Below, one piece after another: positions 43,410 to 50,555 of a stretch of DNA of 64,000 nucleotides. The translations under genes were made by a program, and so were the position numbers. The stretch comes from JAJZGK01 sp035538795 (GTDB lineage Bacteria; Pseudomonadota; Alphaproteobacteria; Rhodospirillales; Magnetospirillaceae), in NCBI GenBank assembly GCA_035538795.1, contig DATLJS010000029.1:186001-250000 (forward strand). Reading direction: 5' to 3'. The notes under the pieces were generated by a model. That model ran no database searches. It saw only the letters and a program-made list of their open reading frames with translations, and had not been told where the DNA came from. Within the stretch, counting starts at the first letter, position 1. Each line of letters opens with the position of its first letter.

Positions 43410-43867
43410 TGAGCAAGACCGTTCCCGTCAGCGTGCGCCGCCTTCCCCACGGAGCCGACCTGCCGCTTCCGGCCTATGAGACGGCTCATGCCGCCGGGCT
43501 CGATCTGCCCGCCGCCGTCGAGGCCGATCTGGTGTTGCCCCCCGGCGCCAAAGCCCTGGTTCCCACCGGCCTGTCCATCGCCCTGCCCGAGGATTTCGAG
43601 GCGCAGGTGCGTCCGCGCTCGGGTCTGGCGGCGAAACATGCCGTCACCGTGCTCAACAGCCCCGGCACCATCGACGCCGACTATCGCGGCGAGATCAAAG
43701 TCATCCTGATCAACCACGGACACGAACCCTTCACCATCACGCGCGGCATGCGCATCGCCCAGATGGTGGTGGCCCCGGTGGTGCGGGCACAGTGGCGCGA
43801 ATGCGACGAACTCCCCGAGACGGCCCGCGGCGAGGGCGGTTTCGGTTCAACCGGTCTTGTGAAGTAG
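43409..43867 (+). CDS. dut: dUTP diphosphatase
   Basis: Hydrolyses dUTP to dUMP and pyrophosphate, keeping uracil out of DNA and feeding dTMP synthesis. 152 residues of the trimeric family. The conserved motifs are all visible: GLDLPAA (I), RPRSGLAAKH (II), GTIDADYRGEI with the catalytic Asp (III), RGMRIAQMVV (IV) and the C-terminal arm RGEGGFGSTG (V). Coupled to coaBC, a very common pairing. Confidence 0.97.
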   Translation: MSKTVPVSVRRLPHGADLPLPAYETAHAAGLDLPAAVEADLVLPPGAKALVPTGLSIALPEDFEAQVRPRSGLAAKHAVTVLNSPGTIDADYRGEIKVILINHGHEPFTITRGMRIAQMVVAPVVRAQWRECDELPETARGEGGFGSTGLVK

Positions 43868-43878
43868 GAAGAATAGAG

Positions 43879-44334
43879 ATGCTCCGCCCCTCCAAGAAAA
43901 TGCTGTTCGCCATCGAAGCGGTGCTCGACATCGCCTATCACGCCGGCGGCGAACCGGTGCAAAGCCGCGAAATCACCCGCCGTCAAGGCATCCCCCGGCG
44001 TTATCTGGAACAGACCCTGCAACAACTGGTGCGTTCGGGTATACTGACCGGCGTGCGCGGCCCCAAGGGCGGCTACCGTCTGGCCCGGGAACGCCGCCGC
44101 ATCTCGGTGGGCGAGATCGTCCGCGTGGTGCGCAGTCTGGAAATTACCGAGGAAGCCCCCGAGGAGTTGCCGAGCTCGGAACTGGGCCTGCAGGTCATCC
44201 GTCCCATGTGGACCGACATGCAGGAAGAGCTGATGCGCAAGCTGGACGGGATCTCGATCGACGAACTGTGCATGAAGGCCTATCAGGGCGGCATCGTCAG
44301 CGAAGTCACCCAGAAGATGGATTTTACGATTTGA
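43879..44334 (+). CDS. Rrf2-family transcriptional regulator, probably of cysteine synthesis
   Basis: 151 residues; AGGAAG about 7 nt before ATG 43879. An N-terminal winged helix (AIEAVLDIAYHAGG, then ITRRQGIPRRYLEQTLQQL and VRGPKGGYRLARE) is typical of Rrf2 proteins. The three cysteines that hold the Fe-S cluster in IscR and NsrR are absent; the only Cys is near the C-terminus (DELCMKA). It therefore resembles CymR, the cysteine regulator of Bacillus, which works in complex with CysK. The next gene is cysK and a perfect dyad lies between them, so autonomous control of sulfur assimilation is the likely role (inference). Confidence 0.85.
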   Translation: MLRPSKKMLFAIEAVLDIAYHAGGEPVQSREITRRQGIPRRYLEQTLQQLVRSGILTGVRGPKGGYRLARERRRISVGEIVRVVRSLEITEEAPEELPSSELGLQVIRPMWTDMQEELMRKLDGISIDELCMKAYQGGIVSEVTQKMDFTI

Positions 44335-44344
44335 AATCCGCACG

Positions 44345-44365
44345 GATGAGTATTAAATACTCATC
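44345..44365. promoter_or_regulatory. Perfect 21-bp dyad upstream of cysK, likely Rrf2 operator
   Basis: GATGAGTAT-TAA-ATACTCATC, nine-base arms with a 3-bp centre, 43 bp before the cysK ATG. A TTGAAA at 44331-44336 placed 17 bp from TAAATA (44354-44359) would put the dyad over the promoter -10, consistent with repression. Confidence 0.65.
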
Positions 44366-44407
44366 AAGTGTGAAATTCAACAAACTACACCTTTGGCGAG
44401 GTAAATT

Positions 44408-45364
44408 ATGAGCAAGGCAACGTTCCGCGGTCGCATCTACGACAGCATCATCGACACCATCGGCTCCACCCCGCTGGTGCGCCTGAAGAAGCTGGCGGCC
44501 GAAGCCGGCGTCAAGGCCGATATCGTCGGCAAGCTGGAGTTCTTCAATCCGTTGGCCTCGGTCAAGGACCGCATCGGTCTGGCCATGATCGAAGCCGCCG
44601 AGGCCTCGGGCAAGCTGAAGCCCGGCTCGGTCATCATCGAACCGACCTCGGGCAACACCGGCATCGCCCTGGCTTTCGTCGCCGCCGCCAAGGGCTATCG
44701 CCTGATTCTGACCATGCCGGAGAGCATGTCCATCGAGCGGCGCAAGATGCTGGCCCTGCTGGGCGCCGAGCTGGAACTGACTCCGGCGGCCAAGGGCATG
44801 ACCGGCGCCGTCAAGCGCGCCGAGGAACTGACCAAGGAAATCCCCAACGCCATCATCCTGCAGCAGTTCGAGAATCCCGCCAACCCGGCCGTCCATGTCG
44901 CCACCACCGCCGAGGAAATCTGGGCCGACACCGAGGGCAAGGTTGACATCGTCGTCGCCGGCGTCGGCACCGGCGGCACCGTTTCCGGCATCGGCAAGGT
45001 GCTGAAGCAGCGCAAGCCGGGCGTGCAGATCGTCGCCGTCGAACCCGAAGACAGCCCGGTGCTGTCGGGCGGCGCTCCTGGCCCGCACAAGATCCAGGGC
45101 ATCGGCCCGGGCTTCGTGCCGGGCAACCTGGACCGCTCGGTGATCGACGAAATCCTGCAGATCAGCAACGAAACCGCCTTCGCCACCGCCCGCAAGGCCG
45201 CCCGCCTGGACGGCGTTCCGGTCGGCATCTCGTCGGGCGCCGCCCTCGCCGCCGCGCTGGAACTGGGCGCCCGCCCTGAGAACGCCGGCAAGCTGATCGT
45301 CGCCATCATCCCGTCTTTCGCCGAACGCTATCTTTCGACTGCTTTGTTCGAAGGGATCGCGTAA
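44408..45364 (+). CDS. cysK: Cysteine synthase A (O-acetylserine sulfhydrylase)
   Basis: PLP enzyme making cysteine from O-acetylserine and sulfide. 318 residues. PLP-binding Lys53 in NPLASVKDR, substrate loop TSGNTGIALAF and the phosphate-binding GTGGTVSGIGK are intact; GVPVGISSGAALAAALEL near the end is typical of CysK. GAGG 6 nt before the ATG. Upstream Rrf2 gene and dyad suggest local regulation; downstream moeB begins 10 bp later and could be co-transcribed. Confidence 0.96.
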   Translation: MSKATFRGRIYDSIIDTIGSTPLVRLKKLAAEAGVKADIVGKLEFFNPLASVKDRIGLAMIEAAEASGKLKPGSVIIEPTSGNTGIALAFVAAAKGYRLILTMPESMSIERRKMLALLGAELELTPAAKGMTGAVKRAEELTKEIPNAIILQQFENPANPAVHVATTAEEIWADTEGKVDIVVAGVGTGGTVSGIGKVLKQRKPGVQIVAVEPEDSPVLSGGAPGPHKIQGIGPGFVPGNLDRSVIDEILQISNETAFATARKAARLDGVPVGISSGAALAAALELGARPENAGKLIVAIIPSFAERYLSTALFEGIA

Positions 45365-45374
45365 ACAATAGGGC

Positions 45375-46181
45375 ATGGACTTTTCGGAAGAACAAATCCG
45401 GCGCTATGCCCGCCACATCATCCTGCCCGAAGTGGGCGGCGCCGGTCAGGCCCGCCTGCTTGGGGCAAAGGTTCTGGTGATCGGCGCGGGAGGCTTGGGC
45501 TCCCCGCTGATCCTTTATCTCGCCGCCGCAGGAGTGGGGTGCATCGGCGTCATCGACGACGACGCGGTGGACCTCACCAACCTGCAACGGCAGATCATTC
45601 ACGGCACCGCTTCGGTCGGCGGGTCCAAGGCGGCCAGCGCCGCCGCCGCCGTTGCTCAGATCAATCCCGACGTCCGCGTCGTCCAGCACGGCTTGCGCCT
45701 GAACGCCTCCAACGCCGCCGAAATCGTCGGCCAATACGATCTGGTGGCCGATGGCTCGGACAACTTCCCCACGCGCCTGCTGGTCAACGACGCCGCCCGT
45801 CTGGCCGGCAAGACTTTGGTCTCCGCGGCCGTCCTGCGTTTCGACGGCCAATTGTCCACCTTCAAGACCGGCGGCCCCTGTTACCGCTGTCTGTATCCCA
45901 ACCTGCCGGCGGATGAAGACATGCCGTCCTGCGCCCAGTCCGGCGTGCTGGGAGCCATGGCCGGTGTCATGGGCAGCCTGCAGGCGGTCGAAGTCTGCAA
46001 GGAGCTGCTGGGCATCGGGGAGAGCCTGTCCGGCTCGCTGCTGATCGTCGACACCCTGTCCACCACCTTCCGCAAAGTGCGGCTGAAGCCCGACCCCGCC
46101 TGTCCGCTGTGCGGCGGGCATCCCAGCATCCACGACCTGAGCCATCATGCCTCGGGCGGGACGGAGCGCGTCTGTGGCTGA
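45375..46181 (+). CDS. moeB: MoeB/ThiF-family adenylyltransferase
   Basis: E1-like enzyme that adenylates the C-terminus of a ubiquitin-like sulfur carrier (MoaD, ThiS or similar) before thiocarboxylate formation. 268 residues. ATP-binding GAGGLGSP (37-44), the Arg/Asp segment DDDAVDLTNLQRQ, and two zinc Cys pairs CYRC and CPLC are present; no C-terminal rhodanese domain. Its position after cysK and before a DsrE-like gene, with no moaD or thiS adjacent, leaves the carrier open; it could serve molybdopterin, thiamin or a cysteine pathway. Confidence 0.9.
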   Translation: MDFSEEQIRRYARHIILPEVGGAGQARLLGAKVLVIGAGGLGSPLILYLAAAGVGCIGVIDDDAVDLTNLQRQIIHGTASVGGSKAASAAAAVAQINPDVRVVQHGLRLNASNAAEIVGQYDLVADGSDNFPTRLLVNDAARLAGKTLVSAAVLRFDGQLSTFKTGGPCYRCLYPNLPADEDMPSCAQSGVLGAMAGVMGSLQAVEVCKELLGIGESLSGSLLIVDTLSTTFRKVRLKPDPACPLCGGHPSIHDLSHHASGGTERVCG

Positions 46182-46611
46182 CACTCACCCCGACAAATTG
46201 TCGCTGGTGCTGTTCTCGGGCAGCTTCGACAAGGTGCATTACGCCCTGGCCATGGCCGCCGCCGCCCTGGCCGTGAACAAGCCCGCCACCCTGTTTTTCA
46301 CCATGGGCGCCGCCCGCGCCCTGCTGGCCGAGGACGAGGGCGGCCCCGGCTGGCGGCATCTGCTTTCCGGCGAAAACGCCTTGCCGCCCCTGGAAGCCGA
46401 CGCCGCTCTGAGGGCCAAAGGCCTGGGCGGGTTCGAGGAATTGCTGTCGGCCTGCGTCATGCTGGGCGGCCAGGTGATGGTCTGCGAAATGGGGCTGAAA
46501 GCCCTGGGCCTGGATTTCAGCCAGCTTCGCCCGGACGTCGAGATCGCCCCCGGCGGTCTGGTGACGTTCCTGACCGACGCCTCGAAAGATGGGGCGCTGG
46601 TGTTCGTCTAG
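46174..46611 (+). CDS. DsrE-like (DrsE_2 type) sulfur-relay protein
   Basis: 145 residues; GTG 46174 overlaps the moeB stop by 8 nt and has GGAG 7 nt upstream. LVLFSGSFDKVHYALAMAAAALA and the later SACVMLGGQVMVCEMGLKALGL match DsrE/peroxiredoxin-like proteins; the second Cys in VCEMGLKALGL corresponds to the conserved Cys that can carry a persulfide. Such proteins pass sulfane sulfur between partners or associate with the membrane. Coupling to moeB supports a sulfur-transfer role, but no target can be named. Confidence 0.82.
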   Translation: MADTHPDKLSLVLFSGSFDKVHYALAMAAAALAVNKPATLFFTMGAARALLAEDEGGPGWRHLLSGENALPPLEADAALRAKGLGGFEELLSACVMLGGQVMVCEMGLKALGLDFSQLRPDVEIAPGGLVTFLTDASKDGALVFV

Positions 46612-46620
46612 GGGCAAATG

Positions 46621-47430
46621 CTAAAGGGACGCCCTCAGCCTTGCCGTCACCGGCCCTTCCTCCCCATTGCCGATCGCCTTCCCATCAACGGAAATCAGCG
46701 CCCGAATGCCGGTGGCGTTGGTCAAAAAGGCTTCCGAAGCCTCGACCAGATCGCCGGGTTTGATGGACGCCGTCGCCGCACCCAAGCGGTCCATGACGTC
46801 GCCGCGCATGACGCCGGGCAAAGCTCCGTCGGACACTGGAGGCGTCAGAACGTCTCCTTCCGTCACCACGAACAGATTAGCAATGGTGCTTTCCACCAAT
46901 TTTCCCTGGCTGTTCAGCAGCAGGGCGTCGTCGGCGCCCTTGTCCGCCGCCTCCTTGCGCGCCATCACGTTGTCGAGATAGTTCAAGGTCTTGAAGCGGC
47001 TGGCCGGCGAAAACTCGTTGCGCCGCGTGACGGTGGCGATGATGGCCTTGACCGGACCAGACGAAGCGGCCGCCGGGGCGACGGTCAGCAGCAGGGTCGG
47101 TTTTTGCTCGGACGGCGGCAGCAGGCCACGGGGGCCGACGCCACGGGTCAAGGTCAGGCGCAGCACGGCGTCGGACAAGCCGTTGCGGTCCAACAAGGCG
47201 GACATGGCCTTGGCGATCTCGTCGTCGGCGCAGGGAAGCGTCAGACCGAACATCTTCGCCCCGGCATGCAGTCGGGCCAGATGAGCCGGCAGACGCAGCA
47301 CCTTGCCGCCCGCCGCCCGCAGCGTCTCGAACAGGCCGTCGGCCAACGTGAACCCCCGGTCGGCGGGATCGATCCTCGCCTCGTCCGGCGATAGGAATTG
47401 CCCGTTCAGCCACAAAATCCCCTTGGTCAT
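46621..47430 (-). CDS. pabC: Class IV aminotransferase, probable aminodeoxychorismate lyase
   Basis: PLP enzyme of 269 residues. WLNGQFLSPDEARIDPADRGFTLADGLFETLR is the fold-type IV start, the PLP Lys lies in RFKTLNYLDNV, and LVESTIANLFVV and the PGVMRGDV cofactor contact follow. D-amino-acid and branched-chain aminotransferases share this fold; the 4-nt overlap with pabB makes 4-amino-4-deoxychorismate lyase (p-aminobenzoate for folate) the best call. End of the minus-strand pab operon. Confidence 0.85.
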   Translation of the reverse strand: MTKGILWLNGQFLSPDEARIDPADRGFTLADGLFETLRAAGGKVLRLPAHLARLHAGAKMFGLTLPCADDEIAKAMSALLDRNGLSDAVLRLTLTRGVGPRGLLPPSEQKPTLLLTVAPAAASSGPVKAIIATVTRRNEFSPASRFKTLNYLDNVMARKEAADKGADDALLLNSQGKLVESTIANLFVVTEGDVLTPPVSDGALPGVMRGDVMDRLGAATASIKPGDLVEASEAFLTNATGIRALISVDGKAIGNGEEGPVTARLRASL

Positions 47431-48734
47431 CGCTTGCCCTCCAAACTGCGCAGCATGGCCCCCGCCTTCAGCAACGTTTCCTCATATTCGGCCAAAGGAT
47501 CGGACTCCGCAACGATGCCGCCGCCGGCCCGCACCGCCACCTTGCCTTTGGCGATGGTCATGGTGCGGATGGCGACATTGGCGTCCATGCGGCCGTCCCA
47601 GCCGATCCAGCCGACGGCGCCGAACACCGGACCGCGCCGGACCGGCTCCAGTTCGGCGATGATCTCCATGGCCCGCACCTTGGGAGCGCCGGTGATCGAG
47701 CCGGGCGGGAAAGTGGCGGCCAGAAGATCGCAGGCCGTCAGGCCGGGGCGCAAGGCACCCTCGACCGCCGAGACCAGATGATGGACCGAGGCGAAGCGCT
47801 CGACCGTGAACAATTCTGGCACGCGCACGCTGCCGATCGAACAGACCCGAGAAAGATCATTGCGCATCAGATCGACGATCATCAGGTTCTCGGCGCGATC
47901 TTTCTCCGAATTCCGCAGTTGCTCAGCCCAAAAAAAATCTTCTCCGGCGGAGCCTCCGCGCGGCCTCGTTCCCTTGATGGGACGGGCCTCGACCCGCCCC
48001 TGGCCGTCCAGCGCCAGGAAACGCTCAGGCGAAGCCGACAGCAGAGCATCGCCGGCCAATCCCAGATAGGCGGCGAAAGGCGCCGGCGACAAAGCCCGCA
48101 GACGGCGATACAGCATGAAAGGCGACAGGCCGTCGGGCAGATCGGCCTGGAAGCGCTGAGACAGATTGGCCTGGAAGATATCTCCGGCATGGATGTAGTC
48201 GATGACCCGCCGGATCGCCGCCCGATAATCGGCAGGGCTCTGATCGGGCGTAAAGCGAGCGGTCAGGCTCCAATCCAGCGGCGGCAAGCCGGAAGCCCCC
48301 TCCAGTTCCGCCTTCAAGGCTTCCGCCTGATCCGGCGGACCGACCACCCAAGCCCGCCCCTCGGCATGATCCCAGACGGCGATGCAGTCGAACAGCCCCA
48401 CCGCCAGACGCGGCAGGCCCAGATCGTCGGGCTGGTGCTCCGGCAGACGCTCCACTTGCCAGCCCAGATCATAGGCGAACAGCCCGGCGGCACCGCCCTG
48501 AAACGGCGGCAAGCCCGGCAACGGCTCCCGCTTTGCTCCCAAAGCCTCGGCCAATCGCCGGAACGGAGCATCACCACCCCGCAGGACTTGGCGCGGGCGA
48601 ACGCACAGATAGCTATAGCGCCCCCGCCCCTGCGGCTCGGCGGCGCCGTCCAGCAACAGGGCGAACGGATCGGCGGCAAAGGGGGCAAACGCCGCCAGGG
48701 GATCGGCGGCAAACAGGGGAAGAGCAACTCTCAT
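47427..48734 (-). CDS. pabB: Aminodeoxychorismate synthase component I
   Basis: Aminates chorismate in folate synthesis, with ammonia from a glutamine amidotransferase encoded elsewhere. 435 residues from ATG 48734; an upstream TTG frame would run into the terminator of the preceding gene. The chorismate-binding core includes GDIFQANLSQRF, PIKGTRPRGG, ENLMIVDLMRNDLSRV, TFPPGSITGAPKVRAM and the end RAGGGIVAESDPLAEYEET. The PIKG motif with Lys favours PabB over TrpE (PIAGT) and is the residue that attacks chorismate. Overlaps pabC by 4 nt. Confidence 0.93.
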   Translation of the reverse strand: MRVALPLFAADPLAAFAPFAADPFALLLDGAAEPQGRGRYSYLCVRPRQVLRGGDAPFRRLAEALGAKREPLPGLPPFQGGAAGLFAYDLGWQVERLPEHQPDDLGLPRLAVGLFDCIAVWDHAEGRAWVVGPPDQAEALKAELEGASGLPPLDWSLTARFTPDQSPADYRAAIRRVIDYIHAGDIFQANLSQRFQADLPDGLSPFMLYRRLRALSPAPFAAYLGLAGDALLSASPERFLALDGQGRVEARPIKGTRPRGGSAGEDFFWAEQLRNSEKDRAENLMIVDLMRNDLSRVCSIGSVRVPELFTVERFASVHHLVSAVEGALRPGLTACDLLAATFPPGSITGAPKVRAMEIIAELEPVRRGPVFGAVGWIGWDGRMDANVAIRTMTIAKGKVAVRAGGGIVAESDPLAEYEETLLKAGAMLRSLEGKR

Positions 48735-48758
48735 CCTGGAAACGCCCCTCTTCCCCCG

Positions 48759-48789
48759 AAAACGACTTGGCCGCCCGAAGGCGGCCAAG
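48759..48789 (-). terminator. Terminator of the hydroxyacid dehydrogenase gene
   Basis: On the minus strand CTTGGCCGCC and GGCGGCCAAG (48780-48789 with 48766-48775) close a 4-nt loop, followed by TCGTTTT. It ends 25 bp before the pabB ATG. Confidence 0.8.
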
Positions 48790-48793
48790 AGGA

Positions 48794-49780
48794 TTACAGC
48801 ATGCTGGCCAACACCCGGTCCGGCGGATTATGTCCGTCGGCGTGGGTCTTGATGTTGATCAGCACCTTCTCGCCCATATCGACGCGGCCTTCGATGGTGT
48901 TGGATCCCAGATGGGGAAGCAACACCACGTTGTCCAGCTCCAGAAGCTTGGGATTGACCGCCGGTTCGTGTTCGAACACGTCCAGACCGGCGCCGGCGAT
49001 TTCCTTTTTCTGCAGCATGCGGGTCAGCGCGTTCTCGTCGATCACCTCGCCCCGGGCAGTGTTGATCAGATAGGCGTGCGGCTGCATCAGCTTCAGGCGG
49101 CGGGCCGACAGCAGGTGATAGGTGGCCGGAGTGTGCGGGCAATGCACCGAGATGACGTCCATGCGGGCCATCATCTGGTCCAGGCTTTCCCAATAGGTGG
49201 CCTCAAGCTCGGTCTCGGTCTCGGGATGCAGCCGCTTGCGGTTGTGATAGTGGATCGACAGACCGAAGCCCTTGGCCCGGCGCGCCACGGCCTGGCCGAT
49301 ACGCCCCATGCCAATGATGCCCAAACGCTTGCCCCAAATGCGATGGCCCAGCATGAAGGTCGGCCCCCAGCCTTCCCACTTGTTGGAACGCACCAGACGT
49401 TCGCCTTCGGAAACCCGGCGCGATACCGACAGAATCAGCGCCATGGCCATGTCGGCGGTGTCTTCGGTCAGCACGTCGGGCGTGTTGGTGACGGTGATGC
49501 CGCGCTGGCGGGCGGTCGCCAAATCGATATGATCGACGCCGGCGCCGAAATTGGCGATCAGACGAAGATTCGGACCGGCCTGGGCCAGAACGCCGGCATC
49601 AATGCGATCGGTCACGGTCGGCACCAGCACATCGGCCACCTTCACCGCCTCGATCAGCTCCGTCTTGGTCATGGGGCGGTCGTCGACGTTCAGCCGGGCG
49701 TCGAACAGCTCCATCATCCGGGTTTCGATGGGATCGGGCAGCTTCCGGGTCACGACCACGAGAGGCTTCTTGGATGGCAT
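48794..49780 (-). CDS. D-isomer-specific 2-hydroxyacid dehydrogenase (glyoxylate/hydroxypyruvate reductase-like)
   Basis: 328 residues, cytoplasmic, NAD(P)-linked. Substrate-binding NFGAGVDHID, the nucleotide fold LGIIGMGRIGQAVARRAKGF, the catalytic Arg in INTARGEVID, Glu in AGAGLDVFEHEP and His in LLPHLGSNT are all present. Closest in wording to GyaR/glyoxylate reductases; the Asn-Arg pair after the fold (HNRKRLHPE) hints at NADPH use. D-lactate or phosphoglycerate activity cannot be excluded. AGGGAGAG lies 5 nt before the ATG. Confidence 0.88.
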   Translation of the reverse strand: MPSKKPLVVVTRKLPDPIETRMMELFDARLNVDDRPMTKTELIEAVKVADVLVPTVTDRIDAGVLAQAGPNLRLIANFGAGVDHIDLATARQRGITVTNTPDVLTEDTADMAMALILSVSRRVSEGERLVRSNKWEGWGPTFMLGHRIWGKRLGIIGMGRIGQAVARRAKGFGLSIHYHNRKRLHPETETELEATYWESLDQMMARMDVISVHCPHTPATYHLLSARRLKLMQPHAYLINTARGEVIDENALTRMLQKKEIAGAGLDVFEHEPAVNPKLLELDNVVLLPHLGSNTIEGRVDMGEKVLINIKTHADGHNPPDRVLASML

Positions 49781-49926
49781 GCGGTCTCTCCCTATTTTGA
49801 TCCTGTTATCTTTCTGGACATTCTTCTTAGATTCAAGCCTGTATCAAGAGCCAGAGCGCTTGTCCAGTGGCGTATCCAAGACAGGGCGGCTTGACCGTGG
49901 ACAAAGCTGCTGGCACAAGCTTTTGT

Positions 49927-49948
49927 TAAGAACATATCTAAGAACATA
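49927..49948 (+). repeat. Tandem 10-bp direct repeat before the SH3 gene
   Basis: TAAGAACATA occurs twice (49927-49936 and 49939-49948) with a 12-bp period, ending 3 bp before the first possible start (TTG 49952). Operator-like or a chance duplication. Confidence 0.5.
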
Positions 49949-49951
49949 GGA

Positions 49952-50515
49952 TTGCGCGGGCACGCGTTTCTCAAACCGGGTGGGGCTTCGATTATTATCC
50001 GCACGACGCGACCTTTTCGTTCCATCGGCCCGCTGCTGGGTCTGGCGTTGCTGGGAATCCTCGCCACGGCGCAGGATTTGCGCGCCGCCGAAACCAGCGG
50101 CCTGCCGTTGCCGCGGTTCGTCTCGCTGCGGTCCGACGAAGTCAACCTGCGCACCGGCCCCGGCGTGCGTTATCCCCTGGACTGGATCTATACCCGTCGC
50201 GATCTGCCGGTCGAAGTCATCGCCGAGTTCGAAACCTGGCGCAAGATCCGCGACTGGCAAGGCACCGAGGGCTGGGTGCATCAAAGCATGCTGTCGGCCC
50301 GGCGCATGGCCGTGATCACCCAGGGCCGCAAACGGCTGAAGGCCGAACCCGATGAAAAGGCGGTGGCCTTGGCCGAACTGGACACCAACGTGGTGGTCCG
50401 CCTGCTGGCCTGTCCTCGCGACAAGAGCTTCTGCAAGGTGGAAATCCAGAACATGCAGGGCTGGCTGCGTCGCGACGAGTTCTGGGGCGTCTATCAGGGC
50501 GAGTATATCGAATAG
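49952..50515 (+). CDS. Exported bacterial SH3-domain protein
   Basis: Up to 187 residues with a hydrophobic signal peptide (GPLLGLALLGILATAQDLRAA) and two SH3b-like units: EVNLRTGPGVRYPLDWIY with DWQGTEGWVHQSML, then a second around KRLKAEPDEKAVALAEL to MQGWLRRDEFWGVY. Such proteins act in the periplasm, often on peptidoglycan. The start is unclear: TTG 49952 has no spaced ribosome site and gives a long N-terminal region, whereas ATT 49991 has GGTGGGG 5 nt upstream and gives a compact signal peptide (MIIRTTRPF). The last Cys pair (LLACPRDKSFCKV) could form a disulfide. Confidence 0.83.
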   Translation: MRGHAFLKPGGASIIIRTTRPFRSIGPLLGLALLGILATAQDLRAAETSGLPLPRFVSLRSDEVNLRTGPGVRYPLDWIYTRRDLPVEVIAEFETWRKIRDWQGTEGWVHQSMLSARRMAVITQGRKRLKAEPDEKAVALAELDTNVVVRLLACPRDKSFCKVEIQNMQGWLRRDEFWGVYQGEYIE

Positions 50516-50555
50516 GCTTGAAACGAGGCCCGCCCCGTTTTCCCGTCCTGCCCCG

